Source: Lucifuga dentata (lineage: Eukaryota > Chordata > Actinopteri > Ophidiiformes > Bythitidae). Taken from it: DNA of 64,000 nt. Location of the stretch: assembly GCA_014773175.1 (NCBI GenBank), contig VXCM01001552.1, positions 62,001 through 126,000 of the forward strand, written 5' to 3'. This document shows positions 1 to 12,709 of the stretch, piece after piece (the stretch's first letter is position 1; the number at the start of each line of letters is the position of its first letter). The notes beneath the pieces are model-generated. The model ran no database searches. It had not been told where the DNA came from and worked only from the letters and a program-made list of their open reading frames with translations. Both the position numbers and the translations under genes were made by a program.

Positions 1-32
1 GCACAGAAAAACACTCCCATGTACACACAAAT

Positions 33-75
<43 letters not shown>
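33..75. repeat. (CA)n microsatellite
   Basis: An uninterrupted CA dinucleotide run of about 20 units at the left edge of the window, typical of fish genomic DNA. No gene signal surrounds it. Confidence 0.95.
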
Positions 76-78
<3 letters not shown>

Positions 79-1390
79 TTAATTGAGTTCTAAAGGAAGC
101 ACACATGCTTTTCTCCTCAGTGGAAAGTGGCTTTTGTCCAGATAAATAAGTGACTTCCAGACTTCCAACACCTCCAAAGCTTTGCCTGCTGTAGCTGTAC
201 AACAATAAGAGTCTGTAGTGGCTATTCAGAGGCCAAAGTATAGGATGGACCAGGTGGGAAAACTGATAAGCTGACCTCTGGGGACACACCCAACATTGAC
301 CAAACCCCCACACTGCTGATGGGACTGCAACTGTGCAGGGAAGAGGACAGCGATGATTACAAAAACAGACTGCCTATCTATTCTTTTTAGCTGTGTGGGT
401 TATGCATATGTGTGCATAGATTCTGTGTGCGTAGATATGTGTTTCATTAGATTCTGTAGGGATGTGGGTGCTGACCTTGAAAATCTCAGGAATAGTTAAG
501 TGTTCTTATATTTAGGCTCATTTGTGGCTTGTCTATGTCTCGTCAACTTGTCCTCATCTCCTCTTTCCCTTCTGTGACCCCTCATCGTGTCATTTCCATA
601 CACCCCACAGGGAACTGGTCTTGGATCACATCAGGAAATTCTATCGCCACTGAGCAACTTCCTACTCAACTTCTTAAAGGGCATTATCATCTGTTGCTCT
701 ATTTACAGGTCTGTGAGTGTGTGTATGTGTGTGTGTGTGTATCACAGCTCTGAAATAGCTCCATCAAACACAGCACCAGGAGCCAGAGAGGCACCAGACC
801 AAACTCTCACATGGATGTCCATCTCACTCACACAAAAGACTATCACATAGAATACAGAATGAGATTACCATATGCCAAAAAGTAGGAGATGAGAGGAAGG
901 TGGGAGCACTGAGACAGTTGGATAGGAAGAGAAGAAGGAAGTTAAAAGTGAAGGAAAGTGAGAGGGGCTGAAGGGCAAAAGTCTTTAGCTGTGCTGAGGC
1001 TTTGAAACGTGGACAAGCAGAGGATGCAGGCCTACTTTTGAAGAGATGCTCATTGGGGTTTCGGAACAAAAAGAGATCATGCCTTGTGTATGAATGTTCT
1101 TTAGGAAGGCAATTTGACACATCGTTAAAAACCGTACTGAAGGCTGTTTACACTTGGCATCTGAATAAAATACTAGAGCTCATGATTAGAACAGTGAGAA
1201 GCCTGGACCAGCAAACTAAGCCCTTGATCAAACCGTTTTACTACCACCCACTGAACTCAGATCAGTTACTTGAAACCCCCACCAGGCCTCTTGCAGCCAG
1301 ATAGGACTGTATAATTCTCTGGCATAACCAGATGGAGAAACTGCTTTACTACACAGTCCAAACTAAACACATTTCAAAAGCAGAGCCCTA
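76..1390. other. Stretch without recognised gene
   Basis: Contains a short GT run near 713-741 and a purine-rich (GA-rich) stretch at about 880-978. Short open frames overlap on both strands and show no recognisable domain. I see no repeat family here that recurs elsewhere in the window. Confidence 0.7.
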
Positions 1391-1449
1391 CACACACACG
1401 CACACGCACACGCACACGCACACGCACACGCACACACACACACACACAG
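1391..1449. repeat. (CACACG)n / (CA)n compound microsatellite
   Basis: Begins as CA, becomes a regular hexanucleotide array in which every third CA is CG, then returns to pure CA. Open frames across it (poly-Thr/His or poly-Val/Cys) are by-products of the repeat. Confidence 0.95.
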
Positions 1450-2083
1450 AGCTTGTTTGTGCTCCTGGCCGTGGATCAGAGGACACCAGTTCTGCAAAAC
1501 TAACACTAACCTTCGGAAACACAACATCCTGTGGGATCATTGATTCGAGTCGATCCATCCCCAGCAGTCTGATAACACTGGGCCTAAACCCAGTGCCTAG
1601 ACGTATAGGACACACAGACGCAAAAGCCTTTTTTTGCACGTCCACACACACATACATATACACACATGAACCTCGCAACTGGCTACCATACCTCTCACCT
1701 CTCACAGGGCTCATAAATACACAGGACTGGGCTTTGATTGTTCTTGGCCAACAAAAGACTGACTAATGACTTAAAAGGAGAAACATGCGTTAACAACCCT
1801 TTCTCACTCTTTTTAAAGGTATGCCAGGTTCTGTTAGTCATTTTGCTGTTTAAAGGGTGAAATACAACCAGTAGACTCATTCAGTAATTAGCTATCATCA
1901 CATTTCTGACACACATATACACCAACAATGCTTAGAAATAAGATAGAGCTCTTAATAGTTCCTGTGAGCTTCTGTGGACACCTGAGCTCGACGTTTGTTT
2001 GGACGTTAGTTTTAGCAGGAAAGCTACTGCCTTTGATACATGAAATGCATGGAAAGTGGACCTGCTATTGAAATGTTTGGGGA
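1450..2083. other. Stretch without recognised gene
   Basis: Unique-looking sequence between the compound microsatellite and the 'tataagccgacccc' repeat. No splice-framed exon, RNA gene or recurring repeat was seen. Confidence 0.65.
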
Positions 2084-2244
2084 TTACCGTATATACTTGA
2101 CTATAAGCCAATCTCATGTATAAGCCGACCCCCGATTTTGACCTGCAAATTTAGATTTTTAAAGAAACCCGCATATAAGCCAACCCCCTGATGTTGTTCC
2201 ATCAATTTATTTGTTTAACAAATTGCCTGTTTTTTTCTGAGAAT

Positions 2245-2375
2245 TGTCATAGTATTCCTGTGATTTTCTGAAAATAATTCACATACTGGTACCGGTAAAC
2301 AGCTGATTANTGTCATAGTATTCCTGTGATTTTCTGAAAATAATTCACATACTGGTACCGGTAAACAGCTGATTA
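2245..2375. repeat. 65-bp duplication across single N (assembly artefact)
   Basis: Bases 2245-2309 are repeated exactly at 2311-2375 with one N between. This is the signature of two contig ends that overlap but were not merged; the true sequence probably has one copy. Confidence 0.85.
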
Positions 2376-2867
2376 CTGTAAGTGACATTAGCTAACATTC
2401 AGTTTTCCGGACTCCTCTTCCTCGTCTGAATCGCATTGATGAAGGTAAGGAAAGCTTTACAAATGAGNTTTTTTTTTTTTTTTGTTAAGAATCTCACCCA
2501 TTACGTGTTTTCAGTACCTGTACCTGAGTTGATGCAGGCCTGTCTACAGTACGTGGCACACATTCCTTGATACTGAGTTTTGGAATTCCCTTAGCCGACC
2601 CCGTGATGTTGTTCCATCAATTTATTTGTTTTAGCAAATTACCTGTTTTTCTGGGTATTGTCATAGTATTCCTCTGATTTTCTGAAAATAATCCATGTAC
2701 CAGTAAATATATACTTATTTCAGCAGCTGATTACCGTAACTGACAGATCATGGCTTTCTAGCCACCGCAAAATGTGCTGGATGAGATGTTTAGTCAGGAA
2801 ATACATCATTCTAGGTATGATTTAAACTATTTTGCATGGGTAGTGGTAATGGGTAGTATTTACACCC

Positions 2868-3002
2868 CTGGAAATTTCATTCTCTGGGATCTGATTTGAA
2901 TTACTCATGTATAAGCCGACCCCCCGATTTGCATNCTGGAAATTTCATTCTCTGGGATCTGATTTGAATTACTCATGTATAAGCCGACCCCCCGATTTGC
3001 AT
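2868..3002. repeat. 67-bp duplication across single N (assembly artefact)
   Basis: Bases 2868-2934 recur exactly at 2936-3002 around the N at 2935. It inflates the number of 'tataagccgacccc' modules by one. Confidence 0.85.
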
Positions 3003-3010
3003 TGTGAAAT

Positions 3011-5275
3011 TTGGTCATTGGAAATGTGGTGCATTGGAAATGTTGGATGGAGGCTTTTTCCAGGTCAGTGGCTCTGGTTTCAGAAGATCCTTCAAGCTTG
3101 GTGGGTGGGAATGTTCATAAATTGTCCAGGTCTAAGAAGTGTATTTGCAGGAATCTAGGCTTAAACATACGCTGAATGAAGCCTCTGTGGAACATACCTC
3201 TCTGTACGTCATCTTGAGAAATTAGGCGACTTTAACTAAAAGCTAAGCAAGTTCGAAAGCTGCAGTAGAAATTCCTGATAAATGGGCAAAACTACCATGA
3301 AACTAAAATGAAGATGTATGTTTGCATGTGTGCACATGCGGACACGTGGTGAAGTTCGTGATGGAGTGGGTCGGCTGTGTGCCGACTCTGGGGTCATCAG
3401 CCTGACGTCACTGTCTAATTGGTGTTTGACAGGCAGGACATCCTGTTAGCAGGTTGTTTACCTGTTCTTCTTGTGTCTGTGGGAGGGATCACATGATCAC
3501 CCTGCCCAGGTCATTTGGCCTGTGTGTTTATCACGAGGACACCCCATGCATCCAGAGACACCAGGATGAGGACCAACTGGATGATCTGCTGTTTTAAATC
3601 ATGATTCTGAACACATTTTGCACTGTTAATGGTTGTCAGTATAATCCACATTGAAGTCTGCAGGGCAAAGTCTGGATGGTTTACACATGGAGAGGCATGA
3701 TCCAGCTGGGTCGAAGGAAGAGAGGAGAGGAGGAAAAAGAAGACTCCCCTCTATTTTTCACATTATATCCACCCCTCCTGTCTCTCTTCTGGCTTGCTAG
3801 AACAGCCTTGTGGTACCAGGAACAGTTCAGACCTGTCACTCAGCATAGGCAGGGGGTCCTCAGTGTATACACACACATTCATACCTCCTCCTGACACTGA
3901 CACCAAACGCACCTGGTTTAGTTTTGCGAGGTTGGAGGTCAGGCATAGATGGATCATTATCATAGGTCATACATGAGGCAGGCATAGAGAACGAACGACC
4001 GATACTTAACAGAAACACACACAGCGGATCTCACAGCAGTTATTCTAGGCTTTGGGTTCGAACAGTGTGCTGATTGACACGATTCAATTTGGCTGGGTAT
4101 CAGTGTGTATTTATTGCTTATCCTGTCCTATCATCAGGCGATAAGGGATCTGACTGTGAGGTGGAGGGAAAGCTGGTTCGGCTGGTGGAAACATTGCCAC
4201 CAGTTTGTATCCCCACTGGCTCCCTTGTGACTAAACTGTTGGCTGTGAGTTCTTCCTGTTGGAGTGGGCAGCAATGTCCCCAGTTCCCCTACACATTACA
4301 ACATACTGTATGTATGGGAAGATTAACTCACTTATGAATGCACACACACCCTTGTGGACTAAGTGCTTAAGTTCACTGTGTTTTTTTTGGTTCATGATTT
4401 ATGCTGTTTGTTAAAAAGTGTAAAGATTGATTGAAAGGCGTATTCTGGCCACAGGACCCCGGCCTGACCTGTTTTTTGCTATAAAGCAGGACTGGTTGGA
4501 CCCGTTCCATTCCCTGAATGCTGAGGGATGTTTCAAATTACAAGGATCAGGCTAAGTCGATTAATTCTTGTCAGTATGACCTCATAAAGAAAGCACCATT
4601 TTAAATTTGTGTTTATTAGGTTATGTAACTGCTATTGTTTTAGTTCCACTCCCTCTGTGGGTGAACACGTGGGTCTGTATATTATTACAACTGTAATTTA
4701 ACTCCAGCCAGCAGGGTTAAGGGATCAATCTCCAGGTCTCTTCAATTTATCAGTTCTTGTGTAAGTTCTAATGACAGCAACCACAGCACTCCCCCACTGA
4801 CTCAGCTCACTCGGACAGAGCAGGACAATTTATTTGAATACGCACAGGTCAAAAACAAGTTCTGTTTTGAAATTGCATAGTCAGAGCAGAGAAGTGAGAG
4901 AGATAGACTGACCTCCTCAGAAAAAGGACAGCATAGACTGTTTGTTGAAAGAGCTAAAGACAACCCAGATCTATGTTCTGCCAGACCACATACGGATGTG
5001 GACTGGCTTGCATTGTGATTGGCTCCCAGTCACAGCTTTCTGTGCGTAAATGCAGTCCAGACAGTTGGGACACACACGAGATAAAATCCATCTACATTTG
5101 TCCTGCTTCAGCTTGCTTTCATAAATAAAGTTATTTTAAATCGGGAGTTGTGACTTGTCATAAATGGCATCTGTCCCTGGAACATGAAGAGCAACAGCTA
5201 CACAAAAAATGTCATACTTAAAAAAAAAAAAAAAAATTGAAGAGGCTTGTCTTTGGAACAAGGAGGAAACAGGCT
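3011..5275. other. Stretch without recognised gene
   Basis: Holds a perfect CRE-like palindrome TGACGTCA at 3403-3410 near an ATTGG (inverted CCAAT) motif at about 3419, and an A-run at 5220-5236. Short open frames near 3.7 and 4.1 kb have no recognisable domain. Otherwise nothing is seen. Confidence 0.6.
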
Positions 5276-5279
5276 TTAA

Positions 5280-5854
5280 AGGACCATACCTGTGATTTTG
5301 CTTGTTTATGCCCAATAAATTTGAACCCACATACATGTTACGTTACTGACAATCAATTTCCAAAACATAAAACATATTGTAGTTTTCCTGTTATTTTGTC
5401 GTCACCTAATCTTTCAAAATCTAAAATTCAGGTGATACTCCCACCTAAAAAAATTCAATGTTTCACCTGCTAACATATACAGGTATGGTCATTTTTAATT
5501 TCTCAGTAAAAGTCATGAATTCCCTGTACTGTATTCCCTAGGGGAGACATACATTGTCTTCTGTGCAGCTCTGGACAGGCTAAACAAAGATACTTTGACA
5601 AAATAAAAAACTTAATAGACATATAGTGTTTGTGATGATGAATTACCTATCTCAAGCATGTCTCAAGTCTCTACAGGTTAATTTTTATAGCTGGAATGAA
5701 TTGAAACCAATGACAGTCTGGAAGACAGGGACAAATATTTAAAAATTTACCACTCCAGTAGCATGTTTTGGGAAATGTTTGTCACTAATGTCACGTGTAT
5801 GCAGGTTGTACTGTATATATTGGGTTCAAATTTGCAAAACTATAGTATTATCTG
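5280..5854 (+). mobile_element. TTAA-flanked MITE, copy A (full length)
   Basis: A 575-bp copy of the main MITE family. The left terminus AGGACCATACC follows TTAA (5276-5279); the decayed right terminus ends before TTAA at 5855-5858. Internal landmarks shared with other copies include 'aatctttcaaaatc', 'ggagacatacattgtcttc' and 'gacagtctggaag'. No transposase frame of useful length is present, so it is non-autonomous. The TTAA at both ends suggests a piggyBac-type target duplication, although the termini are not a classic piggyBac sequence. It belongs to the subfamily with 'cccaataaat' and 'ttccaaaacataaaac' after the left terminus. Confidence 0.8.
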
Positions 5855-5858
5855 TTAA

Positions 5859-8184
5859 TAGCATAACAACCCACCTACTGAAATCCAATCACAATGCAGG
5901 CAGAATGCAAATAAAGAAAGCTTTTTAATGTGAAAACGTAAATGCAAATCCTGACATCAGATGTCCTTATCCAGTTAACATATCCAAAGACAGAGATTGC
6001 ATTGTAATGCAAGATGTAAAAGGGGCCCTAGTGCAACTTAATAGTGTTTCAAAAGCTGCAGGAAGATGGTTTGGGTGCAGACTACAGAGTTTCTTGAATC
6101 CCTCCTTTAAGTATGACAGCCCCTAACCTTAACCCAGCCCACAGTCTTTCACTAACCAAACATTTGGTTAGATTAGACAACCACCAGGATAGCAGCTCAG
6201 AAAATGCAAGCACAAGCTGTTTTAGAAAACCAAATGACTTCTAATTTGTCGTTTAGGTATGAGGACTTGTTGAACGACAGCGCTAATATGTCAGGATTTG
6301 CATCCCAGTGGCATGTTTGCACCACGTCACATGTACGTGTCTGGGATGTGCGTATGTGTTGTTGGAGTGAGTTTGACAGACAAAATAGTCTGAACTAAAA
6401 ACATACAGAGCCATAACCACCCTGACACACTGACCCAGTAACCTTTGACCTCCAGCTGGATTCAGTGTCTGGTCCAAATTATCCTGACCTCAAACAAACT
6501 TTATGCAAGGGTTTCCATGCTACCCTTACCCTGACCTCAGCCTTGGAGTCACTCCCATTTGGCAGAGGACGTAATCTCATGTTTATAGATTCTCCTCGAT
6601 TTTCATTTATGAATTACCTCAAACATTATTACATGAGAGAATTATGTTACCAGGACAAATATGGAGATGCAGCAGTGTGAGTTTATATAATTTATGTGTG
6701 TGTTTGTCTAGTGGATGGATGGATACATGGGAGATGAGCATTAAGTAAATGAAAAGCAGATGTGAGCTTTGCATGTCAGTAGGGGGTTACACAAACACCC
6801 ATCGCGTGCGCACACACACAAACACGCACACACATGCATGCACACACACAAGTGCACATTTGATATAATAAATCTTTGCTAGAATAGATATCTTTCATCA
6901 CGTCACTGCACTCTTCATACTCCGTCTGTCATCTCTCACTCCCGCTGAAAGTATCTGAAAGCATTCACCCTCCCTTTTCCTCACACCAGCACCCTCATAA
7001 AAACTCACTTATGTGCAGTTTCTCTGACACTTGTACGTGTGTGTGTGCATGTATGTGTTTAATGTGACTATGGCATGACAGGCATGGCATATCTAATGGC
7101 ATGGTGCTCTGAGAAAAGGAAGGATAGAGGAAAGGGAGAAGTGCATTAGACCAAAACTGAAGGAGGTCAGAGCAGAGGGAGAAAGAAGGATGGGGATGGA
7201 AAAAAGGGAAAGGAGAAACCATTGAATGTTGAAGGGAAACATGGGAGAGGAGAAGTGAAGCTGGCATCATTACAGGACACAGGTGTGTTTACATTGTGAG
7301 GCAGTGTTTTTGTGTGATTAGCTGTATCACCAACAAAGCACTTTACATCAGACAGCCCTAACCCCGGACTAGCTGACACCTCCACTGGGCATTTGCTGTT
7401 GAGAAATCTGAATCCAAGACAATTGCCAATTCCCTGTGGTGTGCATGCTGACCTGGAGATAGGGAGAGAAGACCAAAGAACAACATATGAGATCATCCTG
7501 ACTCCCTTTCTGACAAGCGTTTTATCACTTAGAGCCACTGAGCCAACACAGCCAGATACACACAACCCCTCTACAGGGAGGCTGCAAAGAAGGTAACACT
7601 TAAGTTCGTTTACCTCATTAATACGACAAGAGAATGAGGCTATTAGCTTTAACTGCCTCAGTATGTGGTGTAGATAAAGACTGGGTGTGAGAAAGTGTGT
7701 GTTTGCATCTGAATGTGATTTTGTGGGGTTGCACGTGTGTGTGTGTGTTCACTAATGTTACTGATGGATGGTGTTTGTGCTTTGTTGAGGATCTATCTGT
7801 CACCATGGTGTGGTATTGAGGTGCTGAATTTCCGTGGCATCATTATGAAAGATGCGATCTGATTATGGATGCCAACCTCATGATGACAAATGAGGTTGGA
7901 ACACTTTACATGTGTAAAGTATCTCAATACATAAAATACATATTCAAAGATTGTGCTTATGTAGAATTTTGAAGTGCTTGTGCTCCATAAACCTTCAGTA
8001 TTTTAATTTTGCACTTTTACTTATTTACACGTTTGCAGAATAAGGGTTTATGTGCAAAACACATAACATGTTCATGAATGGAGATATATTGTTATCAACC
8101 AACAGTATATTGAGTCATTTGACTAATTACAACATACATTTTTTAAGGCTATGATGACATAATAGGATGTCGTCTTCTTCTGCT
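5859..8184. other. Stretch without recognised gene
   Basis: Contains an interrupted CA-rich tract around 6809-6850 and a purine-rich block at about 7110-7260. Open frames at 7167-7596 on both strands overlap each other and have no domain. No exon or RNA gene is supported. Confidence 0.6.
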
Positions 8185-8188
8185 TTAA

Positions 8189-8388
8189 AGGACCATGCCA
8201 CTCATTTTGCATGATTGAGCCTAATGCATTCAATTTTTCTAACCATAAGGTTACTGACAATCATTTCCCAAAGGATAAAACTGTATTTCAGCTTTCCTGA
8301 TATTTTGCAAAATCTCTTAATCTTTCAAAATCAAATATTCAAGCAATACATCCATCCTAAAAGTCAATGTTTTGCCTGGTATGGTCCT
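8189..8388 (+). mobile_element. TTAA-flanked MITE, copy B (200-bp deletion derivative)
   Basis: Both termini are intact (AGGACCATGCC at the left, GGTATGGTCCT at the right) and each is bordered by TTAA (8185-8188 and 8389-8392). The body matches the left portion of copy I at 58 kb closely, then jumps straight to the right terminus, so about 390 bp of interior are missing. This is the best-preserved pair of ends in the window and defines the family termini. Confidence 0.88.
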
Positions 8389-8580
8389 TTAAACAAAGGC
8401 ATAAGCACTGATGGTGACACACAGCTCAATAAGCCAAATGTTCACTTTTACTCTGTACTGTGTAACATACAAGCTATGACTCATGAGAGGCCTCAATGGT
8501 AACATAACATGAAATATAAGCGTTGCTGCTAAAGTTGACTGCCATTTAATAGACCTTGAATTCTTACTTAGAATGATGGA

Positions 8581-8970
8581 TTGATTATAACTATGCTTGA
8601 GATTTTGTTGTATAAAGATTTACGGTGCCATTGGCTGCCAATCTTAAAAAATCTGTGTTATGTTGGTCAAGGTATTATACTGTACAGAGCACACTCAGAA
8701 TATATAAGAGGAAGTGGTAGAGGAAAAAGAGCGGAAGGTAGTGAGGAGAGTTTAAGAGTTTCTCTTCAAGTCTTTTGCCACTGCCTATTGTCCTTCTGTC
8801 CATGTGTTTCCTTGCACCAGCCAGTTATCTGTCATAAAGAGTTCTATGAACACGGCTAGATTTAACCTCTGACAACAGACAAGGGCACATAGGCAGGACT
8901 GTTTGGGTGACCTTGTACAATCATCCTTCCTCTTTATACTCAATCTACACATTACTGATGTGTCTGCTTC
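8581..8970 (+). repeat. Left arm of inverted pair with 12710-13075
   Basis: Bases about 8720-8970 match the reverse complement of 12710-12965 with only scattered mismatches; shared words include 'agttatctgtcataaag' and 'cataggcaggactgtttg'. Similarity continues more weakly to about 8600. The reading frame crossing this arm is not kept in the other arm, so the homology is not coding. It is either an interspersed element inserted twice in opposite orientation or a local inverted duplication. No terminal repeats were identified. Confidence 0.8.
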
Positions 8971-9706
8971 TATGTCGGTGTTTCAGAATTGAAGATCAAA
9001 ATTGTATTTCTGTGTGTTCAGAGCTGGGGAGTGGGCAATAAACTGATTTTTTCCCCCCATCTGAACACCATAATTTGATTTAAATCATCACAGGTCCACG
9101 TAGGCTTACCCAAAGTATCAGATCTGCATTATGGTATTATAAACTGATTTACTCAAGCATGTAAATGATCCATTGCATTATAACTGTACTAAGCCGCCTC
9201 TACTTGCATTTCAGAGAGTCCTGGTGGACTCTCACTCATGTTCCAATTAAACAATGAGTCCTGTATGTTCGCTGAATGACAGAATCCTATTAATTCTGTC
9301 CATAGATACACGTTACTTGCTATTTTGTCTTAATCACAGTGCAGACAAAATCAAAGTATAGAGTGATGAAAATGTACTGAGCACTTTTTTTGCTACTTTG
9401 AATGGAACTTTTTAATGGAATATGGTTCTTTTGTGTTATTGTTACTTTCAGTCAAAGGAAAATTATGTTTCTTTGCAGAGATTTTGGAGATGCGTACTCC
9501 TTTAAACACAGGCTTACAACTCCATCCGTTAGGGCAAAGAACAAGAGCCACATACAGGTTGAATAAACTCTAATTTAACAAAATGATCTGAATAACTCCT
9601 TTGAGACTTTAGCTGAAAATAAATGGTCAAAGAGTGAAATATCTGATGCAGAATGTCAAGAGTTTCATTATAGAAGAGCTTTAAAGTTTTAGATGTATTG
9701 TTTTTT
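8971..9706. other. Stretch without recognised gene
   Basis: AT-rich unique sequence between the inverted-pair arm and the SINE. Nothing recognisable is seen. Confidence 0.6.
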
Positions 9707-9995
9707 GGGTGGCATAGTAGGTTGGAGTTAGCATCATCACCTCACAGCAAGACGGTTCTGTGTTCAAATTTGTTACGGGGCCTTTCTGTGGGGAGTGTGC
9801 ATGTTCTCCCCGTGTCTCTGTGGGGTTCTTCCAGGTGCTCCGATCTCCTCCAACTCTAAACTGTCCATGAGTCTATCTCTATGTATCAGCCCCGTGATGA
9901 CTGGCGATCTGTCCAGGGTGTACTTTACGTCTCGTCCAATGACGGCTGGGATAGGCTCTAGTCGGTTATGACCCTGCATGGGATAAACTGCATAT
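9707..9995 (+). mobile_element. tRNA-headed SINE, copy 1
   Basis: Starts with a tRNA-like head: an A-box-like 'gggtggcatagtagg' and a B-box-like 'gttcaaatttg' about 45 bp later. The body follows the arrangement common in fish SINEs: 'ggggcctttctgtgggga', 'gcatgttctccccgtgtct', then 'ctgtccagggtgta' and 'ggctgggataggctc' near the 3' end. The middle block present in copy 2 ('ccaaagacatgcag') is deleted here. Pol III promoter boxes are degenerate, so it is probably an inactive copy. Confidence 0.8.
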
Positions 9996-12453
9996 CTCTT
10001 TTTCTTAGAAAAATTATAGTGAAGACACCAAATCACCCAACTGGATTTGTTAGTTTTGATTACACGTCAACATCTGGTCTAGAAAATAAAGATGAATAGA
10101 GGTTTCAGTGGTCCCTGTGACACACAGGGTGAGTAGGAGGAATGCTATGCTGTTCTTCGGAGAGTGCAGGTCCATTTCTCCAGCTGTATTTTATACTTAA
10201 CATATTTCTTTCACCACATAGTAACTACTTTACCTGAGAAAAAACCAGAAACCAACAGGCAAATTCCCACTACTTGCAAAAGAGCCTACAGGATTCCAGA
10301 AATCTGAGTTAGCTTCCAGAAGTAATTTTATCATTGAGAAATACTCCTGACTAAGCAAAACTGGCTGAACTTTGAGTCCAAGCTGTCTGCAGTGGGAATG
10401 ATGAAAGGAACAACACAAGTGATTTGGCAGTAAACTCTTTGTCTTACGTAAAACTGTCAAATCTTTTCTTTTTTTTTTTTTTTANTTTTTTTTTTTTTTT
10501 AACAACAGGAAAGCAACATGAGAGTGGGAGAGAGTTTGTCCCACAGAGAGAGAACAGTCAGCAGTTTGTGTTAAGTATCAATGGAGAGATTCTGTTCTTT
10601 CCTTTCTGTCAAAGCCCCACAGAGGTCATGGCTCAGACCTGCATCCTTCCAAGGCTTAACTAGACTGTTAACATCCTACTCAAAACTTGAAAACACATAG
10701 CATCACATGCACAACTACAATATTTACACATTAGCAAATATCAAAAAGGGGTAATCAGATTGATTGTACTTGATGTTAACTACGCCAAGACTATACTTGA
10801 TGTTAACTAAGCATATGTTGCATCCTGTTTGAAGCATTGGTCGAGCATTTCCTCAAGAAATAACGCTACACGTTTGCAAGATGAAATACACTTTTGCCAC
10901 TTTAGTCAAACTTTTCTCAAGATTTCTGAAGTCTCCAGCTCCATTTATATGATTATTTTAGCACCACTTCAGTGACAAATAGGCTGGCCAGAATCATTAC
11001 CGTGAAATCCTAGTATCCATGAAATCCTACTATAGCCCCCTCTTGGATATAGTATTTAATCCTCCAGATTGAACTAAAGTATGCAAGCTTGTGAGCAACA
11101 CCACTCATATAGCAACAGTGTGTAGAAACGTACTGTACAATAGTATGCAGTATGCATAGTTAAAATCAAACACAATACAGATAGGGAAAAAAAAAATCAA
11201 ACACAATACTTCTCTAACAAGTATCCTTGTGACTCCTTATGTCACAGCACCTCATGTCACATCACATCACAATATGTCACATCAGGCCCACTGGATCTTG
11301 TGTGTCTTTTCTTTCCCCGAGTTATGACTAGTAAAGGCATCCAGGATGTCCAGGACAACTTCCCACTTGCCCACATTTTCTGTCTCTTAAATAAACTTTC
11401 TTCCACAATACCTTAATCAGTTGTCATGAGTTTGCAGTTCACAATTTGTCCACCATGAGTTTCCCTCCTTTTCACCTGACGGCCTCACCTGCTTCCAACT
11501 GCTTAACCAGAATGTCTACATATTCTGTGTACCAGCAAGTATCCTTTGTTCCCTGTAGATTGTCCAATAAGTTCAGCCATTTTCCGGTTGACCTGTTAGC
11601 CTTTTACTTGCCTGCCTACTCTATATCAAGTAAAGTCTGTTTATCTACTTTTATCTGCCTCTGCGTTACAGTTCTTAACCTGAAGCCCCTCGTGACATCA
11701 GTGTTTGTCAGACCTTTGTGATGTGTCATGAAAGATTAGGGGTAGGAGGGCTAGCCAAAATAATCCATAGCTGAAATTTTATGAAACACACTGTATTGGT
11801 CATCTCTAAGTCTGATGCAATAATTACAGTATGCCATTAGAGCAAACAAACATTATCTCTGCTCATACAGAACTCATTCTCTGTTGATGGTTACATAATG
11901 AACAGATTACTCTACAAGCAGGCTTTAACTGTAGTGGTTGTGTTATTTCTTTTGGGGTTACATTCAGGTTGGCTTTCACACCCAGAGAGGCACATTCATA
12001 CCACAGGACGTTTGTATGTCTACTGTGCAGCAATTTATTTGTGAAAACTGCCAAACCAACAAACCACGTGCATACTATTCACTTCTTAATTCTTAGTCAT
12101 GTGATCCAGCAGGCCTGTGCATCCCATCAGTGCTACAGTGTCATGGTGAGGTCATTACTGCAAGGCTGCTTTGGGCTGGAGTCTAGAAAGGAAAGAGTTA
12201 ACCTGGCCTGAGCCTGGGAATGTACTGTACTCCTCAGAACATATGTACTGCACAAGTGAGCCAGGTATCATGAAATCAGTGCAAACAAACCAGGATCCAG
12301 CAGCCTCAGGGGCTGTTATGCACTTTATGCATGCATGCAATCACATACTGGATGTATGCACAAACATTTTGCAGACACGATCCTGCTGCACACATGATAC
12401 AGACTTTCTTTTTCACACACATACACTTGCTGACCCACTTGCTTCCTCTTGAA
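9996..12453. other. Stretch without recognised gene
   Basis: Contains a poly-T tract with an N (10469-10500) and a small tandem patch of 'catcacatcac'-like units near 11255-11290. No exon, RNA or recurring element was recognised. Confidence 0.6.
10469..10500. repeat. Poly-T tract split by an N
   Basis: About 30 T with one A and an N at 10485. The assembler probably could not resolve the homopolymer length. Confidence 0.9.
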
Positions 12454-12476
12454 ACACATACACACACAGACACACA

Positions 12477-12526
<50 letters not shown>

Positions 12527-12540
12527 NACACACACACACA
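12454..12540. repeat. (CA)n microsatellite with N
   Basis: Interrupted then pure CA array with an N at 12527. Open frames on both strands through it encode only alternating His/Thr or Cys/Val and are not genes. Confidence 0.95.
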
Positions 12541-12709
12541 GAGGCCTATGGGGCAGCAGGATATCGCCTCTCCAGGTCTAAAGCCTGTGATGTTGTTTTT
12601 GGCATTACACACAGCAAAGCCTTGGGGGATATGCAGCAGTGCTCTACTGAACACACAGAAATACACTCAACAATTCATCTTCATTTCACTGAAATAACTC
12701 AATGAAATG

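Larger units (their letters stand above)
2084..3010. repeat. Interspersed repeat with 'tataagccgacccc' modules
   Basis: The segment opens with a 'ttaccgtatatact' motif. The phrase 'tataagcc[ga/aa]cccc' recurs in direct orientation near 2121, 2175, 2910 and 2978, with a partial copy near 2594. The roughly 180 bp after the first modules (about 2186-2400) reappear in diverged form at about 2602-2750, so two body units lie in direct order. No transposase frame is visible and termini could not be fixed. Part of the apparent repetition is assembly duplication at the Ns at 2310 and 2935, but the diverged body repeat is not. I infer an old non-autonomous DNA transposon; superfamily unassigned. Confidence 0.55.

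Noticed and set aside
33..75. Regular short repeats as a CRISPR-like array
   Set aside because: These are uninterrupted dinucleotide microsatellites without spacers, in eukaryotic DNA.
1332..1766. 144-codon plus-strand frame and overlapping 108-codon minus-strand frame
   Set aside because: Both run through the CACACG/CA array, giving poly-Thr/His or poly-Cys/Val. There is no domain outside the repeat and no splice context.
2245..3002. Tandem duplications read as a minisatellite or recent segmental duplication
   Set aside because: The exact copies abut single Ns and have the same 61-67-bp length as five other N junctions in the window, so unmerged contig ends explain them better.
7167..7596. 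132-codon minus-strand frame with overlapping plus frame
   Set aside because: It crosses a purine-rich tract that lacks stop codons. The residues form no recognisable family and the two strands are open in the same place.
12306..12705. Four overlapping 77-124-codon frames on both strands
   Set aside because: All are products of the CA array at 12454-12540, which keeps two frames open on each strand.
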